The translations under genes were made by a program, and so were the position numbers. Below are positions 52,012 to 61,525 of a stretch of DNA of 64,000 nucleotides, one piece after another (within the stretch, counting starts at the first letter, position 1; each line of letters begins with the position of its first letter). The notes beneath the pieces are model-generated. The model saw only the letters and a list, made by a program, of their open reading frames with translations. It was not told the DNA's origin and did no database searches. The DNA lies in NCBI GenBank assembly GCA_963837655.1, contig CAWIOK010000017.1:124001-188000 (forward strand), given 5' to 3'. The stretch comes from CAVVSD01 sp963837655 (GTDB taxonomy: Bacteria; Actinomycetota; Thermoleophilia; Solirubrobacterales; Solirubrobacteraceae).

Positions 52012-53172
52012 GTGTCCGTTCGCATCTCCTGCGGGATGTCCTTGGCGACCGACCCGCGTGAGGCCGCGGGCGAGGCGGCGCGCGAAGCCGCCGGCGGTCT
52101 CGACGGTGCGGCGGCCGATCTCGCCATCGTCTTCGCCTCCGGCGCGCACCTGCTCGCACCCGAGGTCACGGTCGAGACCGTCAGCGAGACGCTGACCCCC
52201 GGAGAGCTCATCGGCTGCGGGGCGAGCGGCATCGTCGGCGACGGCCGCGAGATCGAGGACGGGACCGCGATCTCCGTCTGGGCGGCGGACCTCGGCGACG
52301 GGGTCGCCACGGCGTTCCACGCCGAGACCCAGGAGCTCGACGGTGCGATCGCGGTGCTCGGCATGCCCGAGCTCGAGGGCGCGGGTGGGACCATCCTGCT
52401 CCCCGACCCGGTCACCTTCCCGCTGGACGGTCTGCTGGCCGAGCTGACGAGCCACGCGCCGGGCGTCCCGATCCTCGGAGGCGTCGCGAGCGCAGGCGCC
52501 GAGGACGGCGGCACGGTGCTCTTCGCGGGCGACGAGGTGCACGAGCATGGCGCGGTCGGCGTGCGCCTCGACGGCGTCGAGTTGCTGCCGCTGGTCTCCC
52601 AGGGGGCCCGCCCGATCGGCCCCGAGCTCACGATCACGGCCTGCGACGGCCAGATCATCCAGGAGCTGGCGGGGCGCAACGCGCTCACCAAGCTGCGCGA
52701 GGTCGTCGACGGGCTCGACCCGGTCGATCAGGCCGTCCTGAGCCAGGGACTGCTGCTGGGCATCGTCGTCGAGCCCGGCAAGCCCGACTACCTCCAGGGC
52801 GACTTCCTGGTCCGCAACCTCCTCGGCGCCGATCCGGACACCGGCGCGATCGCCGTCGGCACCGTCGTGCGGCCGGGCCAGGTCGTCCGGCTGCACGTGC
52901 GTGACGCCGCGTCGGCGACGCGCGACCTGCGCGAGGCGCTCGGGCTGCGGCGCGCGGCGCTGGGCGGCGCAGCGCCCTCGGGGGCGCTCGTCTTCACGTG
53001 CACCGGCCGCGGGCGAGGGATGTTCGGGGTGCCCGACCACGACGCGTCGATGCTGCACAACGAGATGTCGGGCGTCCCCGCCGCCGGCTTCTTCGCCGCC
53101 GGCGAGATCGGTCCGGTCGACGGCGCGAACTTCCTGCACACGTTCACCGCCACGGTCGCCCTGTTCGCGTAG
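52012..53172 (+). CDS. FIST-domain sensor protein
   Basis: 386 residues. A FIST_N domain (about 20-200, with G-E-L-I-G-C-G-A-S-G-I-V and P-I-L-G-G-V-A-S-A-G) precedes a FIST_C domain (about 210-370, with F-T-C-T-G-R-G-R-G-M-F-G and G-F-F-A-A-G-E-I-G-P). FIST proteins are thought to sense small ligands such as amino acids. No output domain is present. Several in-frame starts exist (52000, 52003, 52012); 52012 is chosen. It is divergent from miaA by about 20 nt. Confidence 0.8.
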   Translation: MSVRISCGMSLATDPREAAGEAAREAAGGLDGAAADLAIVFASGAHLLAPEVTVETVSETLTPGELIGCGASGIVGDGREIEDGTAISVWAADLGDGVATAFHAETQELDGAIAVLGMPELEGAGGTILLPDPVTFPLDGLLAELTSHAPGVPILGGVASAGAEDGGTVLFAGDEVHEHGAVGVRLDGVELLPLVSQGARPIGPELTITACDGQIIQELAGRNALTKLREVVDGLDPVDQAVLSQGLLLGIVVEPGKPDYLQGDFLVRNLLGADPDTGAIAVGTVVRPGQVVRLHVRDAASATRDLREALGLRRAALGGAAPSGALVFTCTGRGRGMFGVPDHDASMLHNEMSGVPAAGFFAAGEIGPVDGANFLHTFTATVALFA

Positions 53173-53174
53173 CC

Positions 53175-53969
53175 GTGCAGCTCGCCGGGAGAACCATCCT
53201 GCTGACCGGCGCGACCGGCGGCCTGGGCCACGCGCTCGCGCAGGCCTTCGCGGCGCGCGGGGCGCGGCTCATCCTGAGCGGCCGCAGGCCCGATGTCCTC
53301 GAGTCGCTGGCCGCGTCCGTCCCCGACGCCATCGTGGCGCCCGCCGACCTGACCGATCCCGCCTCAGTCCGTGCGCTGGCGGAGGCGCATCCGGATGTGG
53401 ACATCGTCGTCGCCAACGCCGCGATGCCCGGGTCGGGACGGCTGGAGTCCTTCGCCGAGGACCAGATCGACCGGGTCCTCGACGTGAACCTCCGCGCGCC
53501 GATCGTCCTCGCGCGGCTCTACGTCCCCGCGATGCGCGAGCGGGGCTCCGGGCACTTCGTGTTCATGTCCTCGCTGTCCGGGCGTGCGCCGGTCGCCGGC
53601 GGCTCGCTCTACGCCGCGACGAAGTTCGGCCTGCGCGGCTTCGGCGCGTCGCTGCGCGCCGACCTGCGGGGCACGGGCGTCGGGGTGTCGATCGTCTCCC
53701 CCGGGTTCGTCCACGATGCGGGGATGTTCGCCGAGAGCGGCGCCGAGCTCCCGCCCGGCTTCCGGACGGTCTCGCCCGAGCGGGTCGCCGACGCGACGAT
53801 CTCTGCGGTCGAGCGCGATCGCGGCGAGGTGACGGTCGCGCCGATCGAGCTGCGGCTCGGGACGGCGCTGGCCGCGGTGGCCCCCGACCTCGCCTCGAAG
53901 GTCTCCAACAGACTCGGCGGCGAGCGGATCGCCGAGCGCATGGCCGAGGGCCAGGCCGACAAACGCTAG
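53175..53969 (+). CDS. Short-chain dehydrogenase/reductase
   Basis: 264 residues, classical SDR: T-G-A-T-G-G-L-G-H, A-N-A-A-M-P-G, the catalytic Ser in M-S-S-L-S-G and Y-A-A-T-K. A C-terminal 60-residue extension without membrane segments resembles SDRs of the DltE or fatty-acyl reductase-like groups. It begins with GTG 2 nt after the FIST gene stop, so the two are probably one operon. Confidence 0.84.
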   Translation: MQLAGRTILLTGATGGLGHALAQAFAARGARLILSGRRPDVLESLAASVPDAIVAPADLTDPASVRALAEAHPDVDIVVANAAMPGSGRLESFAEDQIDRVLDVNLRAPIVLARLYVPAMRERGSGHFVFMSSLSGRAPVAGGSLYAATKFGLRGFGASLRADLRGTGVGVSIVSPGFVHDAGMFAESGAELPPGFRTVSPERVADATISAVERDRGEVTVAPIELRLGTALAAVAPDLASKVSNRLGGERIAERMAEGQADKR

Positions 53970-54868
53970 GCCGCCTGCGGGTTCTCGACCCTGCGCGTCT
54001 CGGGCGCGACGGCGGTCAGGACCTCCCCGGCGAGTCTCGGACCGTCCGCGGCACGCTCGGGCGTCGCGGCGATCCGGACGACGATCTCGTCGCCGTCCAT
54101 CTCCTCCAGGGTGACGCGCGGCTCACCACGCATCGGTGTCTGGACGCCCTCCTGCAGCAGGTTGTGGACGTCGATCGGGGTCACGCCCGGTCGCAGGCGC
54201 GCCCGCAGGTCGACACCGGCCGGCTCATGCAGCGGCGTGACCGCCTGTCCGAGCACCACGCTGTTGGGGACCATGATCGCGTCGTCGCCGCTGGCGAACG
54301 TCGTGTAGAGCAGGCCGAGTGAGCTCACGACGCCCTCGACCTGGATGCCGCCGCCCTGCAGGCTGACGCGCTCGCCGACACGGAACGGCCGTGCGCTCAG
54401 CAGCACCGTCCCGGCGAAGAGGTTGCCGAGCGTCTGCTGGGCCGCGAGACCGAGCACGACCGCCGTGAGCGCACCTCCGAGGGCGAGGGTCTGCGGCGCC
54501 AGGCCGGCGACGCGCAACGCGACGAGCAGGGCGATGATCACGGTCACCAGCCGCAGCAGGAAGCCGATGGTGCCGGCGGTGCCGGGATCCAGGCGACGGA
54601 ACAGGTACGGGCCGAGCGCGCTGCCGACGTCGCGCGCCAGGGCCCATCCGAGGATCACCAGCGCCACCACGGTCCCGATGCGCACCGGCAGGTCGAGCGC
54701 GGGCCCGAACAGGTCGCCGCGATAGCTGTAGACGGCCATGACGCCGGCGAGAGCCGGGAACAGCACGACGAACTCGAGGCGGGCACGCTTGACCGCGCGG
54801 GCGCTGATCTGGCGGGCCAGACCCACCTCGCGCCAGTTGTGGCTCTTCGTGTCCATGAGGTGCTTCAT
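53966..54868 (-). CDS. Small-conductance mechanosensitive channel (MscS family)
   Basis: 300 residues with about four membrane helices, a longer transmembrane part than E. coli MscS. The pore helix pattern A-L-T-A-V-V-L-G-L-A-A-Q-Q-T-L-G-N-L-F-A-G, the beta domain F-R-V-G-E-R-V and the I-M-V-P-N-S motif are all present. It opens on membrane tension to release solutes after hypo-osmotic shock. ATG at 54868 or at 54856 may be the start. It converges on the SDR gene with a 4-nt overlap. Confidence 0.86.
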   Translation of the reverse strand: MKHLMDTKSHNWREVGLARQISARAVKRARLEFVVLFPALAGVMAVYSYRGDLFGPALDLPVRIGTVVALVILGWALARDVGSALGPYLFRRLDPGTAGTIGFLLRLVTVIIALLVALRVAGLAPQTLALGGALTAVVLGLAAQQTLGNLFAGTVLLSARPFRVGERVSLQGGGIQVEGVVSSLGLLYTTFASGDDAIMVPNSVVLGQAVTPLHEPAGVDLRARLRPGVTPIDVHNLLQEGVQTPMRGEPRVTLEEMDGDEIVVRIAATPERAADGPRLAGEVLTAVAPETRRVENPQAA

Positions 54869-54975
54869 ACCGGTGGAGCACCGTGAGGCAGCCACAGTCG
54901 CGCTTGTGTGATCTCCGTCACGGCTCGGCGGATCGAGGAGCCTTCGTCGACGCGGCGGTGCAGACCCGTCGTGAG

Positions 54976-55809
54976 CTACGCCTCCGCGTTCTGCGGCTCG
55001 AGCCCCAGGCGGTGCCCGCGGTGGCCGTCGGGGTGCTGCACCGGCTGGATGTCGCGCTTGGTCACCGACACGTACGCGACCAGGGCGACGAACGCCAGGA
55101 GGCCGATGGCGGTCACGATCCCGTCCCCGAGCCCAAGGCCCGTGTTCGCGCCGGGCTTGGAGAACCAATCCGCGAACGACGCGCCGAGCGGGCGGGTGAT
55201 GATGTAGGCGGCCCAGAACGCGACGATCGGGTTCAGCTGCGCGCGCCACCACCCGAGCGCGGGGATCGCGATGAGCGCGCCGAACGCCAGCGCGGAGCCG
55301 AAGAAGCCCAGGTCGAGCTGCATCGCGGTCCAGTCCCCCGCTGCGGTCCCGAGGGAGAAGGTCGCGAACACCGCCATCCAGTAGAAGCGCTCGCGGCGGG
55401 CGGTCGTGATGCTGTGGATGGAGAGCGTCCCCTCGCTGCGGTACCACAGCGCGAAGACGGCCGCCACGCCGAGGGCGCAGACAGCCGTCGTGATGGCGTA
55501 GGAGATCCCCGCACCGTCGCGCACGCCGTCTGCGGCCATCGTGCCGAAGATGGCGACGGCGAGCACAGCGGACCAGTAGATCGGCGCTCGGTACTCGCGG
55601 GAGCGCAGCTGCAGGCGCAGCGCGACGACGAGGAAGACGACGCCGACGACGCCGGCCATCGCCACGTTCGTCTGGCCGAGGAAGTCGGACGTCGACTCCC
55701 CGATGCCGGTCGTGAGGAGCTTGATGACCCAGAACAGCAGGCCGATCTCGGGGACCTTCGCAGCGAGAGGCCCGCGCAGGCTTGGCTTTCGTGAGGTGAG
55801 CTGTGGCAC
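54976..55809 (-). CDS. COG4705-like membrane protein
   Basis: 277 residues, about eight membrane helices. The K-V-P-E-I-G-L-L-F-W-V-I-K-L-L-T-T-G-I-G-E stretch near the N-terminus is the signature of COG4705, membrane proteins of unknown function sometimes found near metal or stress genes. A GTG at 55809 was chosen; an open frame to 55923 exists but would run through the LexA box and divergent gene. The C-terminal tail is His-rich (H-P-D-G-H-R-G-H). Confidence 0.72.
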   Translation of the reverse strand: MPQLTSRKPSLRGPLAAKVPEIGLLFWVIKLLTTGIGESTSDFLGQTNVAMAGVVGVVFLVVALRLQLRSREYRAPIYWSAVLAVAIFGTMAADGVRDGAGISYAITTAVCALGVAAVFALWYRSEGTLSIHSITTARRERFYWMAVFATFSLGTAAGDWTAMQLDLGFFGSALAFGALIAIPALGWWRAQLNPIVAFWAAYIITRPLGASFADWFSKPGANTGLGLGDGIVTAIGLLAFVALVAYVSVTKRDIQPVQHPDGHRGHRLGLEPQNAEA

Positions 55810-55883
55810 CTCGGCAAGATCCGCCGGGTCGCCTGACGGGATCCTGAACGCGGCCGCCTCCCGGACAGATGTCCGTCTCCGCA

Positions 55884-55889
55884 ATATGC
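55884..55889 (+). promoter_or_regulatory. Candidate -10 element (AATATG) ahead of the radical SAM gene
   Basis: This AT-rich hexamer directly abuts the LexA box. A start about 7 nt downstream would place the transcript 5' end close to the GTG at 55902, giving a leaderless or almost leaderless mRNA; no Shine-Dalgarno sequence precedes that GTG. Confidence 0.3.
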
Positions 55890-55902
55890 GAACATGTGTT
55901 CG
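55889..55902. promoter_or_regulatory. LexA (SOS) box, perfect match to the Gram-positive consensus
   Basis: CGAACATGTGTTCG fits CGAAC-R-N-R-Y-GTTCG at every position. It lies between the -10 candidate and the start codon of the radical SAM gene, so bound LexA would block transcription directly. The divergent COG4705-like gene start is about 80 nt away and could also be affected. Confidence 0.8.
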
Positions 55903-56927
55903 TGCGTTGGGAGAACCTGACAACCGAGGAGGACGAGCGGACCCGCCTGCCCGGGTACTCGCGGCCCGCGGTCGTGCGGCACTTCGACGCGCCGGAGGCG
56001 CTGGAGACCCGCTTCTACGAGGTGCAGGCGAAGTCGGCTCTGAACCGCGTGCCCGAGCGGTCGCGGATGCCGTTCCGGTGGACGATCAACCCGTACAGGG
56101 GTTGCAGTCATGCCTGTGTCTACTGCTTCGCTCGCCCCACCCACGTCTTCCTCGGCCTCAACGCGGGCCGGGACTTCGAGCGCGAGATCGTCGTGAAGGT
56201 CAACGCGCCCGAGGTCCTGCGGCGTGAGCTGGCGCGGCCGTCGTGGAAGGGCGAGCACGTCGCGATGGGGACGAACACCGACCCCTACCAGTGGGTCGAG
56301 GGGCGCTACAAGCTCATGCGCGGGATCTGGGAGGCGCTGCGTGACGCGCGCAACCCGTGCTCGATCCTCACGAAGTCGCCGCTGGTGCTGCGCGACCTCG
56401 ATCTCCTGCGCGAGATCGCGGAGGTCACGGACGTGAGCGCGTCGTTCTCGGTCCCGACGCTCGACGAGAAGGCGTGGCGGGCGACCGAGCCGCACACACC
56501 GAACCCGCGGGCGCGGCTGGAGGCGATCGCGGAGCTCAACCGGGCCGGCATCCCGACGGGCATCCTCGTCGCGCCGCTCATGCCGGGGATCAACGACGAC
56601 CCCGCGCAGGTCGAGGCGATCCTGCGCGCGGCCGAGAAGGCGGACGCGACCTCCGTGGGCGGCATCGGGCTCCACATGCGCGGTGAGGTCCGCGACGTGT
56701 TCATGGGCTGGCTGCGCGACGCCCGGCCGGATCTGGTCCCGCGCTACGAGGAGCTCTACGCGCGGGGCGCGTACGCCCCGAAGGCCGAGCGCGAGCGGCT
56801 CTCGGCGCTCATCCGGCGCGGACGGTTCCGTGGGCGCAGTCCGGGGTTCGTGCTGCGCGACCGGCGGCAGGCGAAGCCGCCGGTGGCGCAACCGCCGCAG
56901 CAGCCCGCGCAGGAGTCGCTGTTCTGA
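55902..56927 (+). CDS. Rv2578c-like radical SAM protein (SOS-associated)
   Basis: 341 residues. N-P-Y-R-G-C-S-H-A-C-V-Y-C-F-A-R carries the CxxxCxxC iron-sulfur motif about residue 70, G-T-N-T-D-P-Y-Q follows in the barrel, and P-L-M-P-G-I-N-D is near the end. This SplB-like group, including mycobacterial Rv2578c, is widespread in actinobacteria without a settled reaction; a DNA-repair role is plausible. The GTG at 55902 gives the usual short N-terminus (V-R-W-E-N-L); an ATG at 55869 lies upstream of the LexA box. Confidence 0.85.
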   Translation: MRWENLTTEEDERTRLPGYSRPAVVRHFDAPEALETRFYEVQAKSALNRVPERSRMPFRWTINPYRGCSHACVYCFARPTHVFLGLNAGRDFEREIVVKVNAPEVLRRELARPSWKGEHVAMGTNTDPYQWVEGRYKLMRGIWEALRDARNPCSILTKSPLVLRDLDLLREIAEVTDVSASFSVPTLDEKAWRATEPHTPNPRARLEAIAELNRAGIPTGILVAPLMPGINDDPAQVEAILRAAEKADATSVGGIGLHMRGEVRDVFMGWLRDARPDLVPRYEELYARGAYAPKAERERLSALIRRGRFRGRSPGFVLRDRRQAKPPVAQPPQQPAQESLF

Positions 56928-56964
56928 GCGATGAGTTCCGCGACGCGGTTGGGTCATCACCGGC

Positions 56965-57381
56965 ATGAGCGCACTCCCAGGACTCCTCGGACGCATCCAC
57001 CTGATCACGATCCCCTGCAGCGACGCGGACCGGTCGATCGCCTTCTACGAGGCCATCGGCTTCGAGAAGCGCGCGGACTTCCCGTTCGGCGAGGGCGGGC
57101 GGTGGGTGGAGCTCTTCCCGCCGGACGGGACCGCAGGCGTCTCGCTCGCGCCGGGCCCGCACCGGGCGACCGGCGTCCGCACCGGGATCATCCTGACCAC
57201 CGCGGACATCGACGATGCACACGTCCGACTGCGCGCGGCCGGCGCGGACGTGGACGCGGAGATCGCGCGGGACGGGGCGTCCAGGGAGATCCGGGTGGGA
57301 TCGGTGGACGTCGTCGGACCGCAGCCGCCGATGTTCCACCTCCGCGACCCGGACGGCAACGAGCTGCTGGTGGTTGGTTAG
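56965..57381 (+). CDS. VOC/glyoxalase-like protein
   Basis: 138 residues, one VOC pair: I-H-L-I-T-I-P-C-S-D-A-D-R-S-I-A-F-Y at the start and D-P-D-G-N-E-L-L-V-V at the end, where the Glu is the metal-ligand position. H12 would be the first ligand. It could be a resistance-type or metal-dependent enzyme; no substrate is indicated. It converges with miaB and overlaps by 4 nt. Confidence 0.82.
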   Translation: MSALPGLLGRIHLITIPCSDADRSIAFYEAIGFEKRADFPFGEGGRWVELFPPDGTAGVSLAPGPHRATGVRTGIILTTADIDDAHVRLRAAGADVDAEIARDGASREIRVGSVDVVGPQPPMFHLRDPDGNELLVVG

Positions 57382-58694
57382 GCCAGAGCGCGGGCGAGCA
57401 GCGTCAGCTCGCCGCCGAGCGTCTGGCTCGTCGCGCGCGTGATGAGGACGGGCACGATCTCGCCCGGTTCGGCGATGCCGCTGAAGTTGACGACCTTGCC
57501 GTGACGGGAGCGGCCGCGGTACCGCGACGGATCCGTGCGCGACGGGCCTTCCACGAGCACGTCGAGCGTGCGGCCCACGAAGCGCTGCGCCCGCTCTCGC
57601 GCGCGCCGCTGGACGACCTCGACCAGGCGCTCCATGCGCTGCACCTTCACCTCGTGCGGGACGTCGTCGGCCAGCTCGGCCGCCTCGGTCCCGCGACGCG
57701 GGGAGAAGATGAACGTGAAGGCGCCGTCGAACCCGACTTCCTCGCACACCTCGAGCGTCTCCGCGAAGTCCTCCTCGGTCTCCCCCGGGAAGCCGACGAT
57801 GATGTCCGTGGTGATCGCGACGTCGGGGACGTGGTCGCGCAGCAGCGCGACGCGATCGGCGAACCGCCCGCGGTCGTACGTGCGGCGCATGCGCTTGAGG
57901 ATGCGGCTGGAGCCTGCCTGCAGCGGGAGATGGACGTGCTCGCAGACGCTCTCGAGCTCGGCGTGCGCACGGACGACGTCCTCCCCCATGTGCGACGGAT
58001 GCGGGCTCGTGTAGCGGATGCGGTCGAGGCCGTCGATCGCATCCATCTCGTGCAGGAGCTCGGCGAACGAACGCTGCGGCCGCAGCCGCGTGCCGTAGGA
58101 GTTGACGTTCTGCCCGAGCAGCGTGACCTCGCGGACGCCGTCGGCCACCAGGCCGCGCACCTCCGCGACGAGCTCGTCCAGCGGTCGCGAGACCTCGCGA
58201 CCCCGCGTGCTCGGCACGATGCAGTACGAGCACTTCATGTTGCAGCCGGCGGAGATCTGCACCCACGCCTGGACCGGGCGGGCGCGACGCGCGGGCAGGT
58301 GGCCGGTGAAGCCCTCGAACTCGAAGAAGCCCTGCGCGGTGATCGAGTCGCTCGTGAGGAACTCGGCCAGCTTGTGCACCTGGCCGGGGCCGAACGCCAC
58401 GTCCACGAACGGGAACTGGGCGAACACCTGCTCCTTGACGGACTGCGCCCAGCAACCGCCGACGCCGACGATCCGCTCGGGGTCCTCGCGCTTCAGGCGC
58501 TTCGCCTCGCCCAGGTGCGCGATGAACCGGTCGTCCGCCTTCTCACGGATCGAGCACGTGTTGAAGAGGATGAGGTCAGCACCGTCGCGGGCGGGCGCCT
58601 CGCTGTAGCCGAGCGACTCGAGCATCCCCTTCATGCGCTCCGAGTCGTGCTCGTTCATCTGGCATCCGAACGTCGTGACGTGGTAGCGCTTCAT
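57378..58694 (-). CDS. miaB: tRNA-2-methylthio-N6-dimethylallyladenosine synthase
   Basis: 438 residues. An N-terminal UPF0004 domain starts Y-H-V-T-T-F-G-C-Q-M-N-E-H-D-S-E with its three Cys, the radical SAM motif is C-N-M-K-C-S-Y-C-I-V-P-S-T-R-G, and a TRAM domain closes the protein (about 375-438). It adds a methylthio group to i6A37, the modification begun by MiaA in this window. Length and motif order are normal. Confidence 0.93.
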   Translation of the reverse strand: MKRYHVTTFGCQMNEHDSERMKGMLESLGYSEAPARDGADLILFNTCSIREKADDRFIAHLGEAKRLKREDPERIVGVGGCWAQSVKEQVFAQFPFVDVAFGPGQVHKLAEFLTSDSITAQGFFEFEGFTGHLPARRARPVQAWVQISAGCNMKCSYCIVPSTRGREVSRPLDELVAEVRGLVADGVREVTLLGQNVNSYGTRLRPQRSFAELLHEMDAIDGLDRIRYTSPHPSHMGEDVVRAHAELESVCEHVHLPLQAGSSRILKRMRRTYDRGRFADRVALLRDHVPDVAITTDIIVGFPGETEEDFAETLEVCEEVGFDGAFTFIFSPRRGTEAAELADDVPHEVKVQRMERLVEVVQRRARERAQRFVGRTLDVLVEGPSRTDPSRYRGRSRHGKVVNFSGIAEPGEIVPVLITRATSQTLGGELTLLARALA

Positions 58695-58734
58695 CGGCTG
58701 CCCGAGGATACGGGCTCGGCTTCGCCAAGCACAC

Positions 58735-60021
58735 TCAGTGGTACAGCCGGTAGCGGACGATGCCGCCGGAGGTCCAGGCCGCGACCACGGCGCCGAGCGA
58801 GCCCGTCATGACCGGCGACCCTGCCCCGATCCGCGCGCCCGTGTCCAGCGTGCGGACCGAGCCCACGGCGCCGTTGCTCGCGACGCGCCGCGCGACGATC
58901 CCGCGCGCGCCGCCTGCCCCGACGCGCCAGCCGGCGATCACGCCACCGCGGCCGTCGGCCGCCAGCGTCGGATCGACGATGCGGTCGCCCGCGGGCGAGA
59001 GCGTCAGGACCGGCCCGGAGGGCGTGCCGTCGGGGCCCAGCTGGACGGCGCGCGCGGCTCCGCTCGCCGAACCCCAGCCGCGGCCGGTCGGGCCGGCCAC
59101 CCAGGCCGCGAGGAAGCCGCCCGTGCCCGTCGCGACGAGCTCGGGCGAGAAGGCGCCCTCGGCAGGGCCGGAGAGCGTGACCGGCGCGCCGAAGGTCCCG
59201 CCGGTCGGCCGCGACGCGACCTCCATGACGTTCCCCGGTCCGCTGTTGCGCGTCCACGCGGCGACCACGGCGCCATCGGTGCCCATCGCGAGGTGCGGAT
59301 CCCGGGCGGTACCTGCGCCGGAGAGCGCGACCGGCGGGCCGAACGGCTCGCCTGCGACGGGGGCCTGTGCGGCGAAGACCCGGCCGCCCTGCACCCAGAT
59401 CGCGAGCTGCGATCCGTCGGCCCGCACTGCGAGCGACGGCTGCGATGCGACGCCCGTGCCGGGGACAGCGCTCTGGAGGCCGAAGCGCGCGCCGGCCATC
59501 GGCGCCTGCGCCGACGTGGTCCGACGATCCCAGACCAGGAGCGACGCGCCCGCGGGCTTTGGAACCCAGCGCGGCTCGTAGGCGGACTCGGTGCCGTCCG
59601 TCGTGAGGTCGAAGGGGCCGGAGACGTCGCCGTCCCGAGCGACGATCGCGCTGCGCAGCCGCTGCGCGCGACTGGAGGCACGCCGCCACGCTGCGCCGAT
59701 GGGACCGTCGTCGCCGGCGATCGTGATCGACAGCGAGTCGATGTTGCCGGCCGAGGAGTCCAGGAGGACGCTGTCGCCACGGAGGCGGTCGGTCAGCCGG
59801 CCGGTGCGGAGCTCGGCGCGGTGGTCGCCGCCGAGCCAGCGGACGAAGCCCAGCGCGAAGCGCCCGTCGGCGGTCGCGGTCACGACCGGCTCGAACGACT
59901 GCCCCGCCCGGGTGGCATTGCCCACCGGTCCCCAGGAGGCTGCGGATGCGCCAGTGGGCACTGCGACCGCCGCGGCGAGCGCCACCGCGACGGCGGAGAG
60001 AGCGAGTCGGTGTCGTCGCAT
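58735..60021 (-). CDS. Secreted beta-propeller-like protein
   Basis: 428 residues. A 28-residue signal peptide (L-A-L-S-A-V-A-V-A-L-A-A-A-V-A-V-P, then A-S-A-A) precedes repeated blocks of the type V-x-A-T-x-D-G-x-F-A-x-A-W with D-G-T/G-G-T turns, suggesting a seven-bladed propeller. No enzyme motif was seen. It is probably an extracellular protein or adhesin. It lies between miaB and rny on the same strand, 40 nt after its neighbours' ends. Confidence 0.68.
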   Translation of the reverse strand: MRRHRLALSAVAVALAAAVAVPTGASAASWGPVGNATRAGQSFEPVVTATADGRFALGFVRWLGGDHRAELRTGRLTDRLRGDSVLLDSSAGNIDSLSITIAGDDGPIGAAWRRASSRAQRLRSAIVARDGDVSGPFDLTTDGTESAYEPRWVPKPAGASLLVWDRRTTSAQAPMAGARFGLQSAVPGTGVASQPSLAVRADGSQLAIWVQGGRVFAAQAPVAGEPFGPPVALSGAGTARDPHLAMGTDGAVVAAWTRNSGPGNVMEVASRPTGGTFGAPVTLSGPAEGAFSPELVATGTGGFLAAWVAGPTGRGWGSASGAARAVQLGPDGTPSGPVLTLSPAGDRIVDPTLAADGRGGVIAGWRVGAGGARGIVARRVASNGAVGSVRTLDTGARIGAGSPVMTGSLGAVVAAWTSGGIVRYRLYH

Positions 60022-60109
60022 GTCCGGTTCAACGGCACCGACGGCGCCCAGGTTGCGCCGGCATCGCGTCGCCCTGCGACGCGATCCCGAGGCTCGACGC
60101 AGTCGAGCC

Positions 60110-61525
60110 CTACTTGGCGTACTCGACGGCCCGCGACTCCCGGATCACGGTCACCTTGATCTGGCCCGGGTACTCGAGCTCGCGCTCGATGTCCCGCGCG
60201 ATCTCGCGCGACAGCATCAGGGCGGCGTCGTCGTCGATGCGGTCGGGCGTGACCATGACGCGGATCTCGCGGCCGGCCTGCATCGCGTAGACCTTCTCGA
60301 CGCCCTTGTGCCGCATCGCGATCTGCTCGAGGTCGCGCAGGCGCTTGACGTACTGCTCCAGCGACTCCCCGCGGGCACCCGGACGCGCGCCGCTGAGCGC
60401 GTCGGCGGACTGGACGAGCACGGCCTCGATCGTCTGCGGCTCGACCTCGTTGTGGTGGGCCTCCATCGCATGGGCGACCGCCTCGGACTCGCCGTGGCGT
60501 CGGGCGAGCTCTCCGCCGACGAGCGCGTGCGGACCCTCGACCTCGTGCGAGACAGCCTTGCCGATGTCGTGCAGCAGCGCGGCGCGGCGCGCGAGCTTGG
60601 CGTTGGCGCCCAGCTCGTCGGCCATCATCGCGGCGAGGTTCGCGCACTCGACGGAGTGCGCGAGGACGTTCTGCCCATAGCTGGTGCGGAACTTCAGCCG
60701 GCCGAGCGTCTTGACGAGATCGGCGTCGAGGCCCTGGACGTTGGCCTCGAAGACGGCCTCCTCCCCGGCCTTCATGATGTGCGCGTCGAGCTCGGACTTC
60801 GCCTGGTAGTAGGTCTCCTCGATGCGCGCCGGATGGATGCGCCCGTCCTGCAGCAGCTTCTCCAGCGTCATGCGCGCGACCTCGCGCCGGACGCCGTCGA
60901 AGCCCGAGAGCACGACCGCGTTGGGCGTGTCGTCGATGATGAAGTCGACACCCGTGAGGTTCTCCAGCGCGCGGATGTTGCGTCCCTCACGACCGATGAT
61001 GCGGCCCTTCATGTCATCCGACGGCAGCTGGACGACGGAGACCGTCGTCTCGGCTGCGTGGCTCGCCGCCAGCCGCTGCATGGCGACCGCGAGGATCGAG
61101 CGCACGCGACGCTCGGCGTCGCGCTTGGTCTCCTCCTCGATCTGACGAAGGCGCCGGGCCGCGTCGTGGCGCGCGCGATCCTCGACGTCGCGCAGCAGGC
61201 GCTCCTTGGCCTGCGTGGCGCTGAGGCCGGAGATCCGCTCGAGCGCCGACTCCTGGTCGCGCTCCCGCAGCGCCAGCTGCTCGCGCTCGGCCTCCAGCGC
61301 GCGCGTCTGCTCGTCGAGCTCGCGCGCGCGGCGATCGAGCTCGCCGGCGCGTTCGCGCACCCTCTCCTCGAGCCGGGTGACGCTCTCCTCGCGCCCGCTC
61401 GGCTCAGCCTGTGCGGCGACGGCGTCCTGCGCGACCGACGCCTGTCGATGCCCGCTGCGACGCAGCAGGGCCGCGACGACAACGGCCGCGACAGCCAGGA
61501 TGGCCGCCACGCCAAGGATCTCCAT
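60110..61525 (-). CDS. rny: Ribonuclease Y
   Basis: 471 residues. An N-terminal membrane helix (about 3-24) anchors a long coiled coil (about 40-165, R-A-G-E-L-D-R-R-A-R-E-L-D-E-Q-T-R), then a KH domain (D-D-M-K-G-R-I-I-G-R-E-G-R-N-I-R-A-L-E) and an HD domain (L-L-H-D-I-G-K). RNase Y starts mRNA decay at the membrane. The ATG at 61525 has a GGGGGAGGG ribosome site; a 10-bp hairpin lies just before it. Confidence 0.92.
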   Translation of the reverse strand: MEILGVAAILAVAAVVVAALLRRSGHRQASVAQDAVAAQAEPSGREESVTRLEERVRERAGELDRRARELDEQTRALEAEREQLALRERDQESALERISGLSATQAKERLLRDVEDRARHDAARRLRQIEEETKRDAERRVRSILAVAMQRLAASHAAETTVSVVQLPSDDMKGRIIGREGRNIRALENLTGVDFIIDDTPNAVVLSGFDGVRREVARMTLEKLLQDGRIHPARIEETYYQAKSELDAHIMKAGEEAVFEANVQGLDADLVKTLGRLKFRTSYGQNVLAHSVECANLAAMMADELGANAKLARRAALLHDIGKAVSHEVEGPHALVGGELARRHGESEAVAHAMEAHHNEVEPQTIEAVLVQSADALSGARPGARGESLEQYVKRLRDLEQIAMRHKGVEKVYAMQAGREIRVMVTPDRIDDDAALMLSREIARDIERELEYPGQIKVTVIRESRAVEYAK

